From NCBI GenBank assembly GCA_947627725.1, contig CANQXE010000016.1:1-59698 (forward strand): 59,698 bases of DNA, read 5' to 3'. A program made the position numbers and the translations under genes. Under the pieces are notes generated by a model. The model had not been told where the DNA came from. It worked only from the letters and a program-made list of their open reading frames with translations, and did no database searches. Shown here in pieces: positions 9,061 through 16,743 of this stretch (the first letter of the stretch is position 1; every line of letters starts with the position of its first letter). This DNA is from an uncultured Clostridia bacterium (GTDB taxonomy: Bacteria > Bacillota > Clostridia > Oscillospirales > Acutalibacteraceae).

Positions 9061-10923
9061 ATGAGCGGATTTCTTCCTATTACCAGAAAAGAGATGCTCG
9101 ACAGGGGATGGGACAGTGTCGATTTTGTTTATGTTACAGGCGACAGTTATGTCGACCACCCCTCCTTTGGCGCATCAATTATAACGAGAGTTCTTGAAAA
9201 TAAAGGATACAAGGTAGCCGTACTTAGCCAGCCTGACTGGAAAAGCACGGCTGACTTTGTTCAGTTCGGCAAGCCGCGCTTGGGTTTTTTTGTGACAAGC
9301 GGAAATATTGATTCAATGGTTGCCCATTATACTGCCGCGAAGAGGCGTCGTCACGATGACGCGTATACGGCAGGGGGTATTGCAGGAAAAAGACCTGACA
9401 GAGCCGTTATTGTCTATTCAAATATAATTAAAGAAATTTATCCCGACACTCCTGTAATTATCGGAGGGCTTGAAGCATCGCTGAGGCGCTTTGCTCATTA
9501 TGATTACTGGGATGATAAAGTAAGACCGAGTATCCTTATTGATTCCAAGGCGGATTTGCTTTCTTTCGGCATGGGTGAAAATCAGACGATTGAAATTGCA
9601 AAAAGACTTGAAACGGGAGAAAATATCAGGGATATGCGTGATATTCGCGGTACCTGTTACATATGCTGCGCAACAGAAACGCCGTATACAGGCGTTGAAT
9701 GTCCGTCATATGAAAATGTTTTAAACAGTAAAAGAGAATACGCAAAATCCTGCAGAATACAGCAGGATGAGCAGGATCATATCCGAGGAAGGCTTATAAA
9801 GCAAAAACACGGAAAGGCTATGATAGTACAAAATCCTCCTATGCCGCCTTTAACACAAAAGGAGCTTGACTGGGTTTATTCCTTACCGTATATGAGAGCG
9901 TATCATCCGTCTTATGAAAAGCAGGGAGGAGTACCGGGAATACGTGAGGTTGAATTTTCCATTACTCATAACAGGGGCTGCTTCGGTGCGTGCAATTTCT
10001 GCTCAATTGCTTTTCATCAGGGCAGGTATGTCACATCACGTTCAAAGAAAAGCATTATGATTGAGGCTGAAAAGCTTACTCATATGCCTAATTTTAAGGG
10101 CTATATTCACGATGTAGGAGGACCTACGGCAAATTTCAGAAAGCCGTCCTGTGATTATCAGAAAGAGTACGGACTTTGTAAGGGCAAAAAGTGCCTTGCC
10201 CCAAAGCCTTGTGCTAATCTTTTTGTTGACCACAGCGAGTATCTTGACATTCTTAGAAGCCTCAGAAAAATAAACGGCGTTAAAAAAGTGTTTATCCGCA
10301 GCGGTATAAGATATGATTATCTTCTTAAAGACAGTGACGATACCTTTTTCAGAGAACTTGTTGAACATCACGTTTCAGGACAGCTTAAGGTGGCGCCTGA
10401 GCATTGCTCGGCATCAGTTCTTGATAAAATGGGAAAGCCTCATATCGAGGCGTACATAGAATTTTCACGCAGATATTTTCAGTACACAGACGAGGCGGAT
10501 AAGGAGCAGTATCTTGTTCCTTATCTAATGTCGTCACATCCCGGTTCAACACTTGATGACGCTGTCGAGCTTGCGCTTTTCCTCAAGAAAAATCATATAC
10601 GCCCTGAGCAGGTTCAGGATTTTTATCCCACTCCGGGCACTATTTCTACCTGTATGTTTTACACAGGGCTTGACCCATATACAATGGAGGAGGTTTATGT
10701 TGCGAGATCTGAACATGATAAAGCTATGCAGCGCGCTCTTCTTCAGTATTTTAATCCCAAGAATCAACGCTTGGTTGAGGAGGCTCTTAAACGGGCAAAA
10801 AGATATGACCTTATCGGCTATGACAGCAGATGCCTTGTTAAGCCGACAAAGCCTAAGCATGGTTACGGGGATAATAGAAAACTAAAAGAATCATATGGTA
10901 AAGGAAAATCAAAGCGAAGATGA
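9061..10923 (+). CDS. YgiQ family radical SAM protein
   Basis: Radical SAM enzyme of the UPF0313/YgiQ family, biochemical role unknown. The N-terminal domain carries DFVYVTGDSYVDHPSFG, typical of the family, and the cluster motif CFGACNFC lies around residues 306-314. A Cys-rich segment (KGKKCLAPKPCANL) and a Lys/Arg-rich tail follow. I place the start at 9061 (MSGFLPITRKEM), which matches family N-termini; an ATG at 9046 inside ftsK is possible. It lies four bases after the ftsK stop and overlaps the next gene by four bases, so it belongs to the ftsK-comEA-comFC transcription unit. Confidence 0.9.
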   Translation: MSGFLPITRKEMLDRGWDSVDFVYVTGDSYVDHPSFGASIITRVLENKGYKVAVLSQPDWKSTADFVQFGKPRLGFFVTSGNIDSMVAHYTAAKRRRHDDAYTAGGIAGKRPDRAVIVYSNIIKEIYPDTPVIIGGLEASLRRFAHYDYWDDKVRPSILIDSKADLLSFGMGENQTIEIAKRLETGENIRDMRDIRGTCYICCATETPYTGVECPSYENVLNSKREYAKSCRIQQDEQDHIRGRLIKQKHGKAMIVQNPPMPPLTQKELDWVYSLPYMRAYHPSYEKQGGVPGIREVEFSITHNRGCFGACNFCSIAFHQGRYVTSRSKKSIMIEAEKLTHMPNFKGYIHDVGGPTANFRKPSCDYQKEYGLCKGKKCLAPKPCANLFVDHSEYLDILRSLRKINGVKKVFIRSGIRYDYLLKDSDDTFFRELVEHHVSGQLKVAPEHCSASVLDKMGKPHIEAYIEFSRRYFQYTDEADKEQYLVPYLMSSHPGSTLDDAVELALFLKKNHIRPEQVQDFYPTPGTISTCMFYTGLDPYTMEEVYVARSEHDKAMQRALLQYFNPKNQRLVEEALKRAKRYDLIGYDSRCLVKPTKPKHGYGDNRKLKESYGKGKSKRR

Positions 10924-11348
10924 ATAACGCAAAAAAGCAAGCATTAATAATTATCGGATTTGGTTTGATTATTCTTTCGGGAATTATTCTCTATTTTTCC
11001 TTATCAATGCCAAAGGTTTCTACCGTTACTTCTGATGATGTTAATATATCCGACCAGACAAAAGATTATGAAAATGTCACTGACGTTACTGAAAAAGTAT
11101 CAGATAATATTACTGAAATTCAAAGCTCCGACAGTTTCTCGGAATTAACAGTATCATATCCCTTAAATCTCAATACATGTACTGCGCAGGAACTTATATC
11201 GTTAGACGGTATAGGTGAGAAAAAGGCAAATGATATTATCGAATACCGTGAATATCTCGGAGGATATACAAGTGTGGAACAAATAAAAAATATTAAAGGA
11301 ATAGGGGATAGCGTTTATGAAAAAGTATCTCCTTATCTTACGGTATGA
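10920..11348 (+). CDS. ComEA-like helix-hairpin-helix protein
   Basis: A 142-residue protein with one N-terminal membrane helix (residues 8-30), an acidic extracellular linker and a C-terminal double helix-hairpin-helix domain (LNLNTCTAQELISLDGIGEK onward, residues 82-142). This is the layout of ComEA, the membrane DNA receptor for transformation. It overlaps the YgiQ gene by four bases and the comFC-like gene by four, so the three are translationally coupled. A neighbouring ComFC supports a DNA-uptake role, although no comEB/comEC is in the window. Confidence 0.85.
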   Translation: MNNAKKQALIIIGFGLIILSGIILYFSLSMPKVSTVTSDDVNISDQTKDYENVTDVTEKVSDNITEIQSSDSFSELTVSYPLNLNTCTAQELISLDGIGEKKANDIIEYREYLGGYTSVEQIKNIKGIGDSVYEKVSPYLTV

Positions 11349-12064
11349 GTGAGTTAAAATCAGCCCTTTCCGCTCTGTCCAAAGCTATATTTCCAAATCG
11401 CTGTGAGCTTTGCGGTGAAGTAATTGAGCTTGATGAAAAGGTGTGCTTCAAATGTAAAAATCCTCCTATAATAAAAGCGCCGTTTTGTGAATTTTGCGGT
11501 GCGTCAAAGGAGGACTGTAATTGCAAAAAGAATAAAAATGAGTATAAAAGAATAATATCGCCTTATTATTATACCGATAGTCTTGTCCCCGCAATACATA
11601 GATTTAAAAACGGCGGAATGCCGTTTCTTGCGGAGAGATTTACCGCCAATCTTGCAAAATGTATTTCAGAGCATTATTCGCACGTTTCCTTTGATGTAAT
11701 CACCTTTGTTCCTATTCGTGATTTTCAAAAGAGAAAACGCGGTTTTAACCAGTCACAGTTATTAGCTGAAAAGGTTGCGGAGAAAATAAATGTCCCCGTT
11801 GCTTCAATTCTTAAAAAGATACGTTACACAGGTGTTCAGCATTATAAGTCGGCTATGGAGAGAAAAGCTGATATTTTCGGAGCTTATGACGTAGTTGATG
11901 ATTATAAAGACAGCCTTGAATGTAAAACAATTCTTTTAATTGACGATGTAAAAACAACGGGAGCAACATTGAATGAGTGTTCAAAAATGCTGAAAATATA
12001 TGGCGCAAAGGAGGTTTATTGCGCCGTTGTTGCCATAACAAATAATTTAAAAAGCGAATATTAA
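11345..12064 (+). CDS. comFC: ComF family phosphoribosyltransferase-like protein
   Basis: A 239-residue ComFC homologue, needed for transformation in naturally competent Firmicutes. An N-terminal zinc-ribbon has Cys pairs CELC, CFKC and CEFC within the first 60 residues, and the C-terminal PRTase-type domain has the motif ILLIDDVKTTGATLNEC near residue 200. The family also contains VPIRDFQKRKRGFNQSQLLA, visible at about residue 120. It overlaps the upstream ComEA-like gene by four bases and is followed by a hairpin terminator, so it ends the operon. Confidence 0.92.
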   Translation: MSELKSALSALSKAIFPNRCELCGEVIELDEKVCFKCKNPPIIKAPFCEFCGASKEDCNCKKNKNEYKRIISPYYYTDSLVPAIHRFKNGGMPFLAERFTANLAKCISEHYSHVSFDVITFVPIRDFQKRKRGFNQSQLLAEKVAEKINVPVASILKKIRYTGVQHYKSAMERKADIFGAYDVVDDYKDSLECKTILLIDDVKTTGATLNECSKMLKIYGAKEVYCAVVAITNNLKSEY

Positions 12065-12083
12065 AAATTATGTAATAAGTATA

Positions 12084-12109
12084 GGCGTGGCTAAGCCACA
12101 CCGTTTTTT
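12084..12109 (+). terminator. Terminator between comFC and the spore-surface gene
   Basis: GGCGTGGC-TAA-GCCACACC stem followed by GTTTTTT. It stops the rightward comFC operon; the convergent gene from the right ends just beyond it. Confidence 0.75.
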
Positions 12110-12830
12110 AGTAAATTCTTACAATTGAAATGTTAGTACCGGTTGTCGGAGTGCCTGTTGCTACAGTACCGCTTACAACATTAACTGCAATTGTTGAGAT
12201 TGTATTTGCAGGGACTGTTACAATATAGCTTCCCGATACTGTATCGGCATCGGCGCCGGTTGCTGAAGTTATAGAATTTGTGTCAACTGTTCCGTTAACC
12301 GCAATACCGAGCTGTGCAGTTGTAAATATTCCTGTTACCTGATAATTTACAAGATAAGCGCGACCTCTCGGTCCGCCTTCAAGCGTTATAACACCATTAT
12401 TATTTGTTATACCGTTGTTATTTGCCATGTTATTGTTATTTGGTATGCCGAAATTATTTGGTATACCGTTATTATTTCCAAAGCCGGTTACTGATGAAGT
12501 ATCATAAAGTGTACTTGGAAATGGGATATTTGTACCTGCTGCATACGTTGCGCCTGTTGCCGAGGCATTATAGAATAATGCGTAAGTGCTTGTCGGATTT
12601 GTTACCGGCGGAATAGGCGGCATAGGGGGCATTGGCGGCTGTGGGGGAAATTGCGGCGGGAAATTCATAGGCGGTCTGAAACTCGGCTGTGAATTATTGC
12701 CATGACAGTAAGGCATAGCTCCGTCAACAAACTGAATGGTTACTGTTGAATTATCACCGCATGATGAGCCTGAACCCGTTCTGTATATTGTTGTATCAAG
12801 ATTATTAAGGCTTCTGTTAGAACAGCTCAT
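12108..12830 (-). CDS. Probable spore-surface protein, Pro- and Asn-rich
   Basis: A 240-residue low-complexity protein. After an N-terminal head (residues 1-55) come Pro-rich runs (FPPQFPPQPPMPPMPPIPP, about 60-80), then a domain starting ALFYNASATGATYAAGTNIPF and Asn-rich tracts (GIPNNFGIPNNNNMANNN) before a beta-rich C-terminus ending GTPTTGTNISIVRIY. The C-terminal part resembles the BclA-type trimerising domain of exosporium/spore-surface fibres, with the Pro/Asn stretches in the place of the collagen-like stalk. No signal peptide is seen, as expected for proteins assembled on spores from the mother cell. The assignment is by analogy. Confidence 0.55.
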   Translation of the reverse strand: MSCSNRSLNNLDTTIYRTGSGSSCGDNSTVTIQFVDGAMPYCHGNNSQPSFRPPMNFPPQFPPQPPMPPMPPIPPVTNPTSTYALFYNASATGATYAAGTNIPFPSTLYDTSSVTGFGNNNGIPNNFGIPNNNNMANNNGITNNNGVITLEGGPRGRAYLVNYQVTGIFTTAQLGIAVNGTVDTNSITSATGADADTVSGSYIVTVPANTISTIAVNVVSGTVATGTPTTGTNISIVRIY

Positions 12831-12949
12831 AATAGTTCTCCTTTCATTTTTTTGGTTATAACAACCTAATCCATACTATGAAAATGAATAAAAAAAGGAT
12901 AAAACTATTGAAAAAATTTTTGATTAATGATAAAATAACTCAGCAATAT

Positions 12950-13032
12950 GCGGGTATGGTGGAATTGGCAGACACGCAAGATTTAGGATCTTGTGGGAGA
13001 CCGTGCAGGTTCAAGTCCTGTTACCCGCACCA
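12950..13032 (+). tRNA. tRNA-Leu (anticodon UAG)
   Basis: Complete class II tRNA: acceptor GCGGGTA/TACCCGC, anticodon stem CAAGA/TCTTG with loop TTTAGGA (anticodon TAG in DNA), long variable arm, T-arm GCAGG-TTCAAGT-CCTGT, and an encoded CCA end. Confidence 0.95.
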
Positions 13033-13034
13033 TA

Positions 13035-13087
13035 AATGCACACCTATTTTGATACAATGCGGTATCAAATGGGTGTGCATTCTTTTA
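13035..13087 (+). terminator. Terminator after tRNA-Leu(UAG)
   Basis: A long hairpin pairs AATGCACACC and the inner TTTTGATAC with GTATCAAA and GGTGTGCATT, followed by a T-rich run (TCTTTT). Confidence 0.75.
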
Positions 13088-13139
13088 TGGTTTTGGTATC
13101 AACCGCTACTCTATATTTAATTTGAATTTATCGGTTTTA

Positions 13140-13466
13140 CTATTTGAGTGTTGATTTATAATAATTTCCAAAATCAGCGAGTGCATCAATAATCGGAAGC
13201 ATTTCTTTTCCGAGATCTGTCAATCCGTATTCCACTTTCGGAGGTATTTCGCGATAATCTTGACGATAGGCAAGACCGTCGTCAATCATCTGGCGCAGAC
13301 TGTCGGTCAAAACTTTTTGTGATATTCCATCCAAGCTTCTCATTAATTCGTTAAATCTCCATGGGCGTTCTTTAAGATTGCGGAGAATTAACAGTTTCCA
13401 CTTTCCGCCGATTAATGATACTGCCGTCGCTACAGGGCAAGCCGGTAATTCGTCTTTAGTTTTCAT
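13140..13466 (-). CDS. HxlR family transcriptional regulator
   Basis: A 108-residue winged-helix regulator of the HxlR/DUF24 family, which often responds to electrophiles or oxidants through a conserved N-terminal cysteine. Here that cysteine is in CPVATAVSLIGGKWKLLIL, directly before the winged helix (RFNELMRSLDGISQKVLTDSLRQM). I use the ATG at 13464-13466 (MKTKDELPACPV), nine bases from a GAGGTG ribosome site; a GTG at 13478 would overlap that site. It is divergent from a cupin gene, and an inverted repeat lies between them, so it probably controls the cupin gene and itself. The stop is TAG. Confidence 0.88.
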   Translation of the reverse strand: MKTKDELPACPVATAVSLIGGKWKLLILRNLKERPWRFNELMRSLDGISQKVLTDSLRQMIDDGLAYRQDYREIPPKVEYGLTDLGKEMLPIIDALADFGNYYKSTLK

Positions 13467-13542
13467 ATCTTCAATCACCTCACAATCATATTATAGCATA
13501 CATTCAGAAATAAATATACAGTTACAAAAAAGTGCGTACTTG

Positions 13543-13572
13543 TTTTAGTATTTGTCAGGCTATATACTAAAG
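13543..13572. promoter_or_regulatory. Inverted repeat, candidate HxlR operator
   Basis: TTTTAGTAT (13543-13551) and ATACTAAAG (13564-13572) form an 8-of-9 inverted repeat with a 12-base spacer in the divergent region between the HxlR and cupin genes. Position and symmetry fit a dimer-binding site; no footprint is known. Confidence 0.4.
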
Positions 13573-13615
13573 CCAGGCAAGAAGAAATTGCTGAATATTT
13601 TTGGAGGTGCATACA

Positions 13616-13972
13616 ATGAAAAAATACGCTAAAACAAACATTGAAAACGCAGGCAGAGCAGAGCTTCATGAAAAGCTTTCTTTGACAGGGGCGGAGGTCA
13701 GTATCAATCAGCTTCCGGCAGGTGCAAGTGTTCCATTTGTTCATTCGCACAAAAACAACGAAGAAATTTACGGAATTCTCTCCGGCAAAGGGAAAGCGGT
13801 ATTAGACGGAGAAGAAATCGAACTTGCCGCAGGCGATTGGTTAAAGATTGCTCCTTCAGCAAAACGGCAGTTTTTTGCGGCGAATGATTCCGGAATTGTT
13901 TATGTTTGCATTCAAGTAAAGGAAAATTCACTTGACGGTTTCACCGCTGATGATGCTGTAATATTATCTTGA
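13616..13972 (+). CDS. Cupin domain protein
   Basis: A single-domain cupin of 118 residues. The metal-binding motif is visible as PFVHSHKNNEEIYGILSGKG (motif 1, His residues near 43-45 and Glu near 49) with the second motif around AAGDWLKIAPSAKRQFF. Such small cupins bind metals and act as isomerases, dioxygenases or ligand sensors; the substrate cannot be predicted. The ATG at 13616 follows GGAGGTG, while an upstream TTG at 13601 overlaps that site. It faces the HxlR gene across a short divergent promoter region, a common arrangement for a regulator and its single target. Confidence 0.85.
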   Translation: MKKYAKTNIENAGRAELHEKLSLTGAEVSINQLPAGASVPFVHSHKNNEEIYGILSGKGKAVLDGEEIELAAGDWLKIAPSAKRQFFAANDSGIVYVCIQVKENSLDGFTADDAVILS

Positions 13973-14090
13973 GTTTTGAAAGAAAATCAAGAAGTACCGT
14001 TACGGTTCCTTTTAAAAACTATAGTTATTGCTTTGGTAATATCATCAGTCAGTCATAATTATGTTAGTGGTGAGCATTTTGTATTAAAGC

Positions 14091-14182
14091 AGATTACTGC
14101 TTTAATGATTTTGGAGCAGGCATTTTTGCTCCGATGTTTTTCGCTACAAAAAGCAGCAGAGTTTTTTAACTCTGCTGCTTTT
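14091..14182. terminator. Tandem terminator hairpins between cupin and E2-like gene
   Basis: Three stems lie in the 220 bases between convergent genes: TTAAAGCAG/CTGCTTTAA near 14091-14113, GGAGCA/TGCTCC near 14113-14132, and a strong AAAAAGCAGCAGAGTT/AACTCTGCTGCTTTT at 14148-14182 flanked by A and T runs, so it can act in both directions. I see no credible gene between 13973 and 14194. Confidence 0.7.
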
Positions 14183-14194
14183 GTTATAATATGA

Positions 14195-15115
14195 TTATTT
14201 CCAGCTTTGAATAACCGACGGGTTATCAAAAATTTCATCAAGTCTTCTCATAAACGGAACAACGTCGCCGTAGTCAAGAGCTCTGTGGTCAATAGCAATT
14301 GTTATAGGCATTATAAGTCGTGTCTGAATAGCATCTTTTCCGTTCTCGTCAGTGACTACAACAGGTCTTTTCTGAGCTGCATTGACAGCGAAGGCGGTTG
14401 TTTGAGGAGGAATAATCTCAAGAAGTGCGCATTCGCCCTTTTGTTCACGGTATATTGAGCCGAGGTTTGAAATTGTTGTTGTACCCTGTTCGATATCGTG
14501 TTTTGTTAAACGCTCTGTTACAGGGATAGAATAGTACTTCTTTTTGGCTTCTCCTTTCAGGTTCTTAACTTTATGTTTGCCTGTTTTTGATCCATAGAGC
14601 CTGCGGATAGTCTGAAGTATCTTTCCGTTTTTAAGTCCCGTAAGAGTGTTATCAAGTGATACCTCATACATAACCTCGTTCATATCAGAATTTTTTGCAC
14701 GTTTTACTGTGTCATTAATTGCGGCAGTCATTTCACTGAGCGTTTTATCTCCCATATTGTGCATATTGACTGTCATCATTTCACCTGAAGGCAAAATCAT
14801 AGGCATTGAAATATCTATATTGTCAAAATATTTTAAACAGCCTCTGACGAGCTTTCGGTTGAAATCAAGATGAGTATTCATCTTCGGCGCAACTTTAAGT
14901 CCCTCACAGATTATCTTGAGCATCACAGTATTGATTGTGATTTTCTTTTCCTTGTCAGTGCAATCGGCGTTGAGCTTTTTACATTCAGTAAAAAGTTCAG
15001 TAACATCCGCCTCATATGTTAAGGTGCAGTGGGGGATAGACTCCCAGCTTTCCGACGTCATATTTGATACAATTTTTCTCGCGATTCCAAAATGTTCTTC
15101 TTTAATAAGTGCCAT
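14195..15115 (-). CDS. Stand-alone 2-oxoacid dehydrogenase acyltransferase (E2) domain
   Basis: A 306-residue chloramphenicol-acetyltransferase-fold protein corresponding to only the catalytic core of dihydrolipoamide acyltransferase. The active-site block reads ITIAIDHRALDYGDVVPFM near residue 270, matching DHRxxDG except that the Gly is Tyr. There is no lipoyl domain and no E1-binding domain, and no E1 or E3 gene nearby, so it is probably not part of a standard complex. It lies downstream of a CoA-transferase on the same strand, 57 bases away, suggesting a shared role in acyl-CoA metabolism. The acyl substrate is unknown. Confidence 0.8.
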   Translation of the reverse strand: MALIKEEHFGIARKIVSNMTSESWESIPHCTLTYEADVTELFTECKKLNADCTDKEKKITINTVMLKIICEGLKVAPKMNTHLDFNRKLVRGCLKYFDNIDISMPMILPSGEMMTVNMHNMGDKTLSEMTAAINDTVKRAKNSDMNEVMYEVSLDNTLTGLKNGKILQTIRRLYGSKTGKHKVKNLKGEAKKKYYSIPVTERLTKHDIEQGTTTISNLGSIYREQKGECALLEIIPPQTTAFAVNAAQKRPVVVTDENGKDAIQTRLIMPITIAIDHRALDYGDVVPFMRRLDEIFDNPSVIQSWK

Positions 15116-15172
15116 TGTATTCTCCTTAAAAATAATAAATGAATTATAACAAAAATATGACGTAATGTCAAT

Positions 15173-16603
15173 TTATTCAGCAAGATAATTTTTATGCATT
15201 AAAAGCCTTCTGAAATCCTCGTGAAGACGCTCTCTTAACTCACCGACTGTATTGTCAATGTGCTCCCGTATAACCTCGATTTGTTCCTTGAACTCATCTT
15301 TTGTAAAGACCTCCTCATTGAATCGTTTTCTGTATTCAAGAATTAAATGAGGTCTGAATCTCGGGTGAGCGATAAGTATCAGCGCTTTTGCTCGTTCCTT
15401 AAGCGTTTTGCCCTTTAACTGAGCAATACCGTATTCGGTTACAACAAAGTTGACATCGTTTCTCGGAGTGGTTACGGCGCTGCCCTCAGTAATAAGCGGT
15501 ACGATTCTTGATATCATACCCCTTTTTGCGGTTGACGGCATAGCGATTATTGAACGCCCGCCGCGGCTCATCGTCGCACCTCTTACAAAGTCAACCTGAC
15601 CGCCAACTGCCGAAAATTGGTTAAGTCCAACGGTATCGGATACAACCTGACCTAAAAGGTCAACCTGAAGACAGGAATTTATGGATACCATATTGTCATT
15701 CTTTGCAATCTCGCTCGGATTGTTTACATAGTCAATGGGGTGCAGCTCAACTGACGGATTGTTGTTGATATAATGATTCAGCTTTTCAGAGCCAAATGCT
15801 GCTCCCAGAATAGTTCTTCCGTTATTGGTCTGCTTCTTTTTATTGTTGATAATGCCGGCTTCAAGTAAATCAACGACGCCGTCACCGACAAGCTCACTGT
15901 GTAAGCCTAAGTCCCTTTTGTTCCAAAGCTGTGCGCATACAGCGTTTGGTATACCGCCTATACCTAATTGCAGGCAGTCTCCGTCATTAATAAGTGACGC
16001 GCAGTTTTTACCTATTTTCATTTCAGTATCACTTATTTCAACATCCTTGACAGCCGGCAGCGGCTCGTCAATTTCAACAAAGTATGTAAAATCTCTTACA
16101 TGCTTAATGCTGTTGCCAAAGGTTCGCGGCATATATTTATTGACCTGTGCAATAACAACCTCACAGTAGTCTGTTGTCCCTCTCGTATAGTCAACCGTAG
16201 TACCGAAGGAAACATAGCCGTGTTCATCAGGAGGGGATACCATAACGATTGCAACTCTCGGACAAAGATAATTTTTTATTACATCAGGTATTTCATAAAA
16301 GTGCGACGTAGTAAATTCGCAAACACCTGTTGAAATTGCCTTTCTGTTGCTCTGTGACGCAAAGAGACAGTTTAGCGTAAAATGTCCTTTCATTCTCGGC
16401 TCGCACCAGGGTGAGTCGCCGAGAGTCAGCATATTAATGATCTGTACGTCTTTATAGTTTTTATAATTTTCAACAAGCGCCCTTTCTATTCCGAAAGGCT
16501 CACCGCAGGCAAAGCCTGTCACAACTCTGTCACCGTCTTTGATTGCTTTTATTGCCTCATTGGCAGTAACAAGCTTACTGTCATATATCTCTTTCCAATT
16601 CAT
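15173..16603 (-). CDS. Acetyl-CoA hydrolase/CoA-transferase family protein
   Basis: A 476-residue class I-type CoA-transferase similar to 4-hydroxybutyrate or butyryl-CoA:acetate CoA-transferases. Family marks include VVTGFACGEP near residue 27, the CoA-binding GIGGIPNAVCAQLW near residue 217, the glutamate region GLHSELVGDGVVDLLEAG near residue 236, and GGQVDFVRGATMSRGGRSII near residue 333. The last 35 residues are a charged helical extension. It transfers CoA between short-chain acyl groups in fermentation; which acid pair cannot be told without alignment to characterised enzymes. It precedes the stand-alone E2 domain and probably shares its transcript. Confidence 0.88.
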   Translation of the reverse strand: MNWKEIYDSKLVTANEAIKAIKDGDRVVTGFACGEPFGIERALVENYKNYKDVQIINMLTLGDSPWCEPRMKGHFTLNCLFASQSNRKAISTGVCEFTTSHFYEIPDVIKNYLCPRVAIVMVSPPDEHGYVSFGTTVDYTRGTTDYCEVVIAQVNKYMPRTFGNSIKHVRDFTYFVEIDEPLPAVKDVEISDTEMKIGKNCASLINDGDCLQLGIGGIPNAVCAQLWNKRDLGLHSELVGDGVVDLLEAGIINNKKKQTNNGRTILGAAFGSEKLNHYINNNPSVELHPIDYVNNPSEIAKNDNMVSINSCLQVDLLGQVVSDTVGLNQFSAVGGQVDFVRGATMSRGGRSIIAMPSTAKRGMISRIVPLITEGSAVTTPRNDVNFVVTEYGIAQLKGKTLKERAKALILIAHPRFRPHLILEYRKRFNEEVFTKDEFKEQIEVIREHIDNTVGELRERLHEDFRRLLMHKNYLAE

Positions 16604-16693
16604 AAATTATACCCCTTATGTATTTAAACCATGCCCATAATATTACCTTGTAATATAATAATATCTTACTTATAACTTATATGTCAATAATTA

Positions 16694-16722
16694 TTGCATT
16701 AGTAAGTTAATAATAGTATAAT
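16694..16722 (+). promoter_or_regulatory. Sigma-A-like promoter for the beta-helix gene
   Basis: TTGCAT (16694-16699) and a perfect TATAAT (16717-16722) are separated by 17 bases, 21 bases before the TTG start of the downstream gene. Confidence 0.6.
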
Positions 16723-16743
16723 GTCTATTTGAGGTGAATAAAA

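Noticed and set aside
12878-13120. An 80-residue open frame across the tRNA-Leu(UAG)
   Set aside because: It reads through the tRNA and its terminator, has no ribosome site and is explained by the RNA gene.
13475-13931. Open frames on the minus strand across the cupin gene
   Set aside because: They are antisense to a well-supported cupin with metal motif and ribosome site.
13973-14194. A 72-residue frame after the cupin gene
   Set aside because: It runs through terminator hairpins and has no start region or family features.
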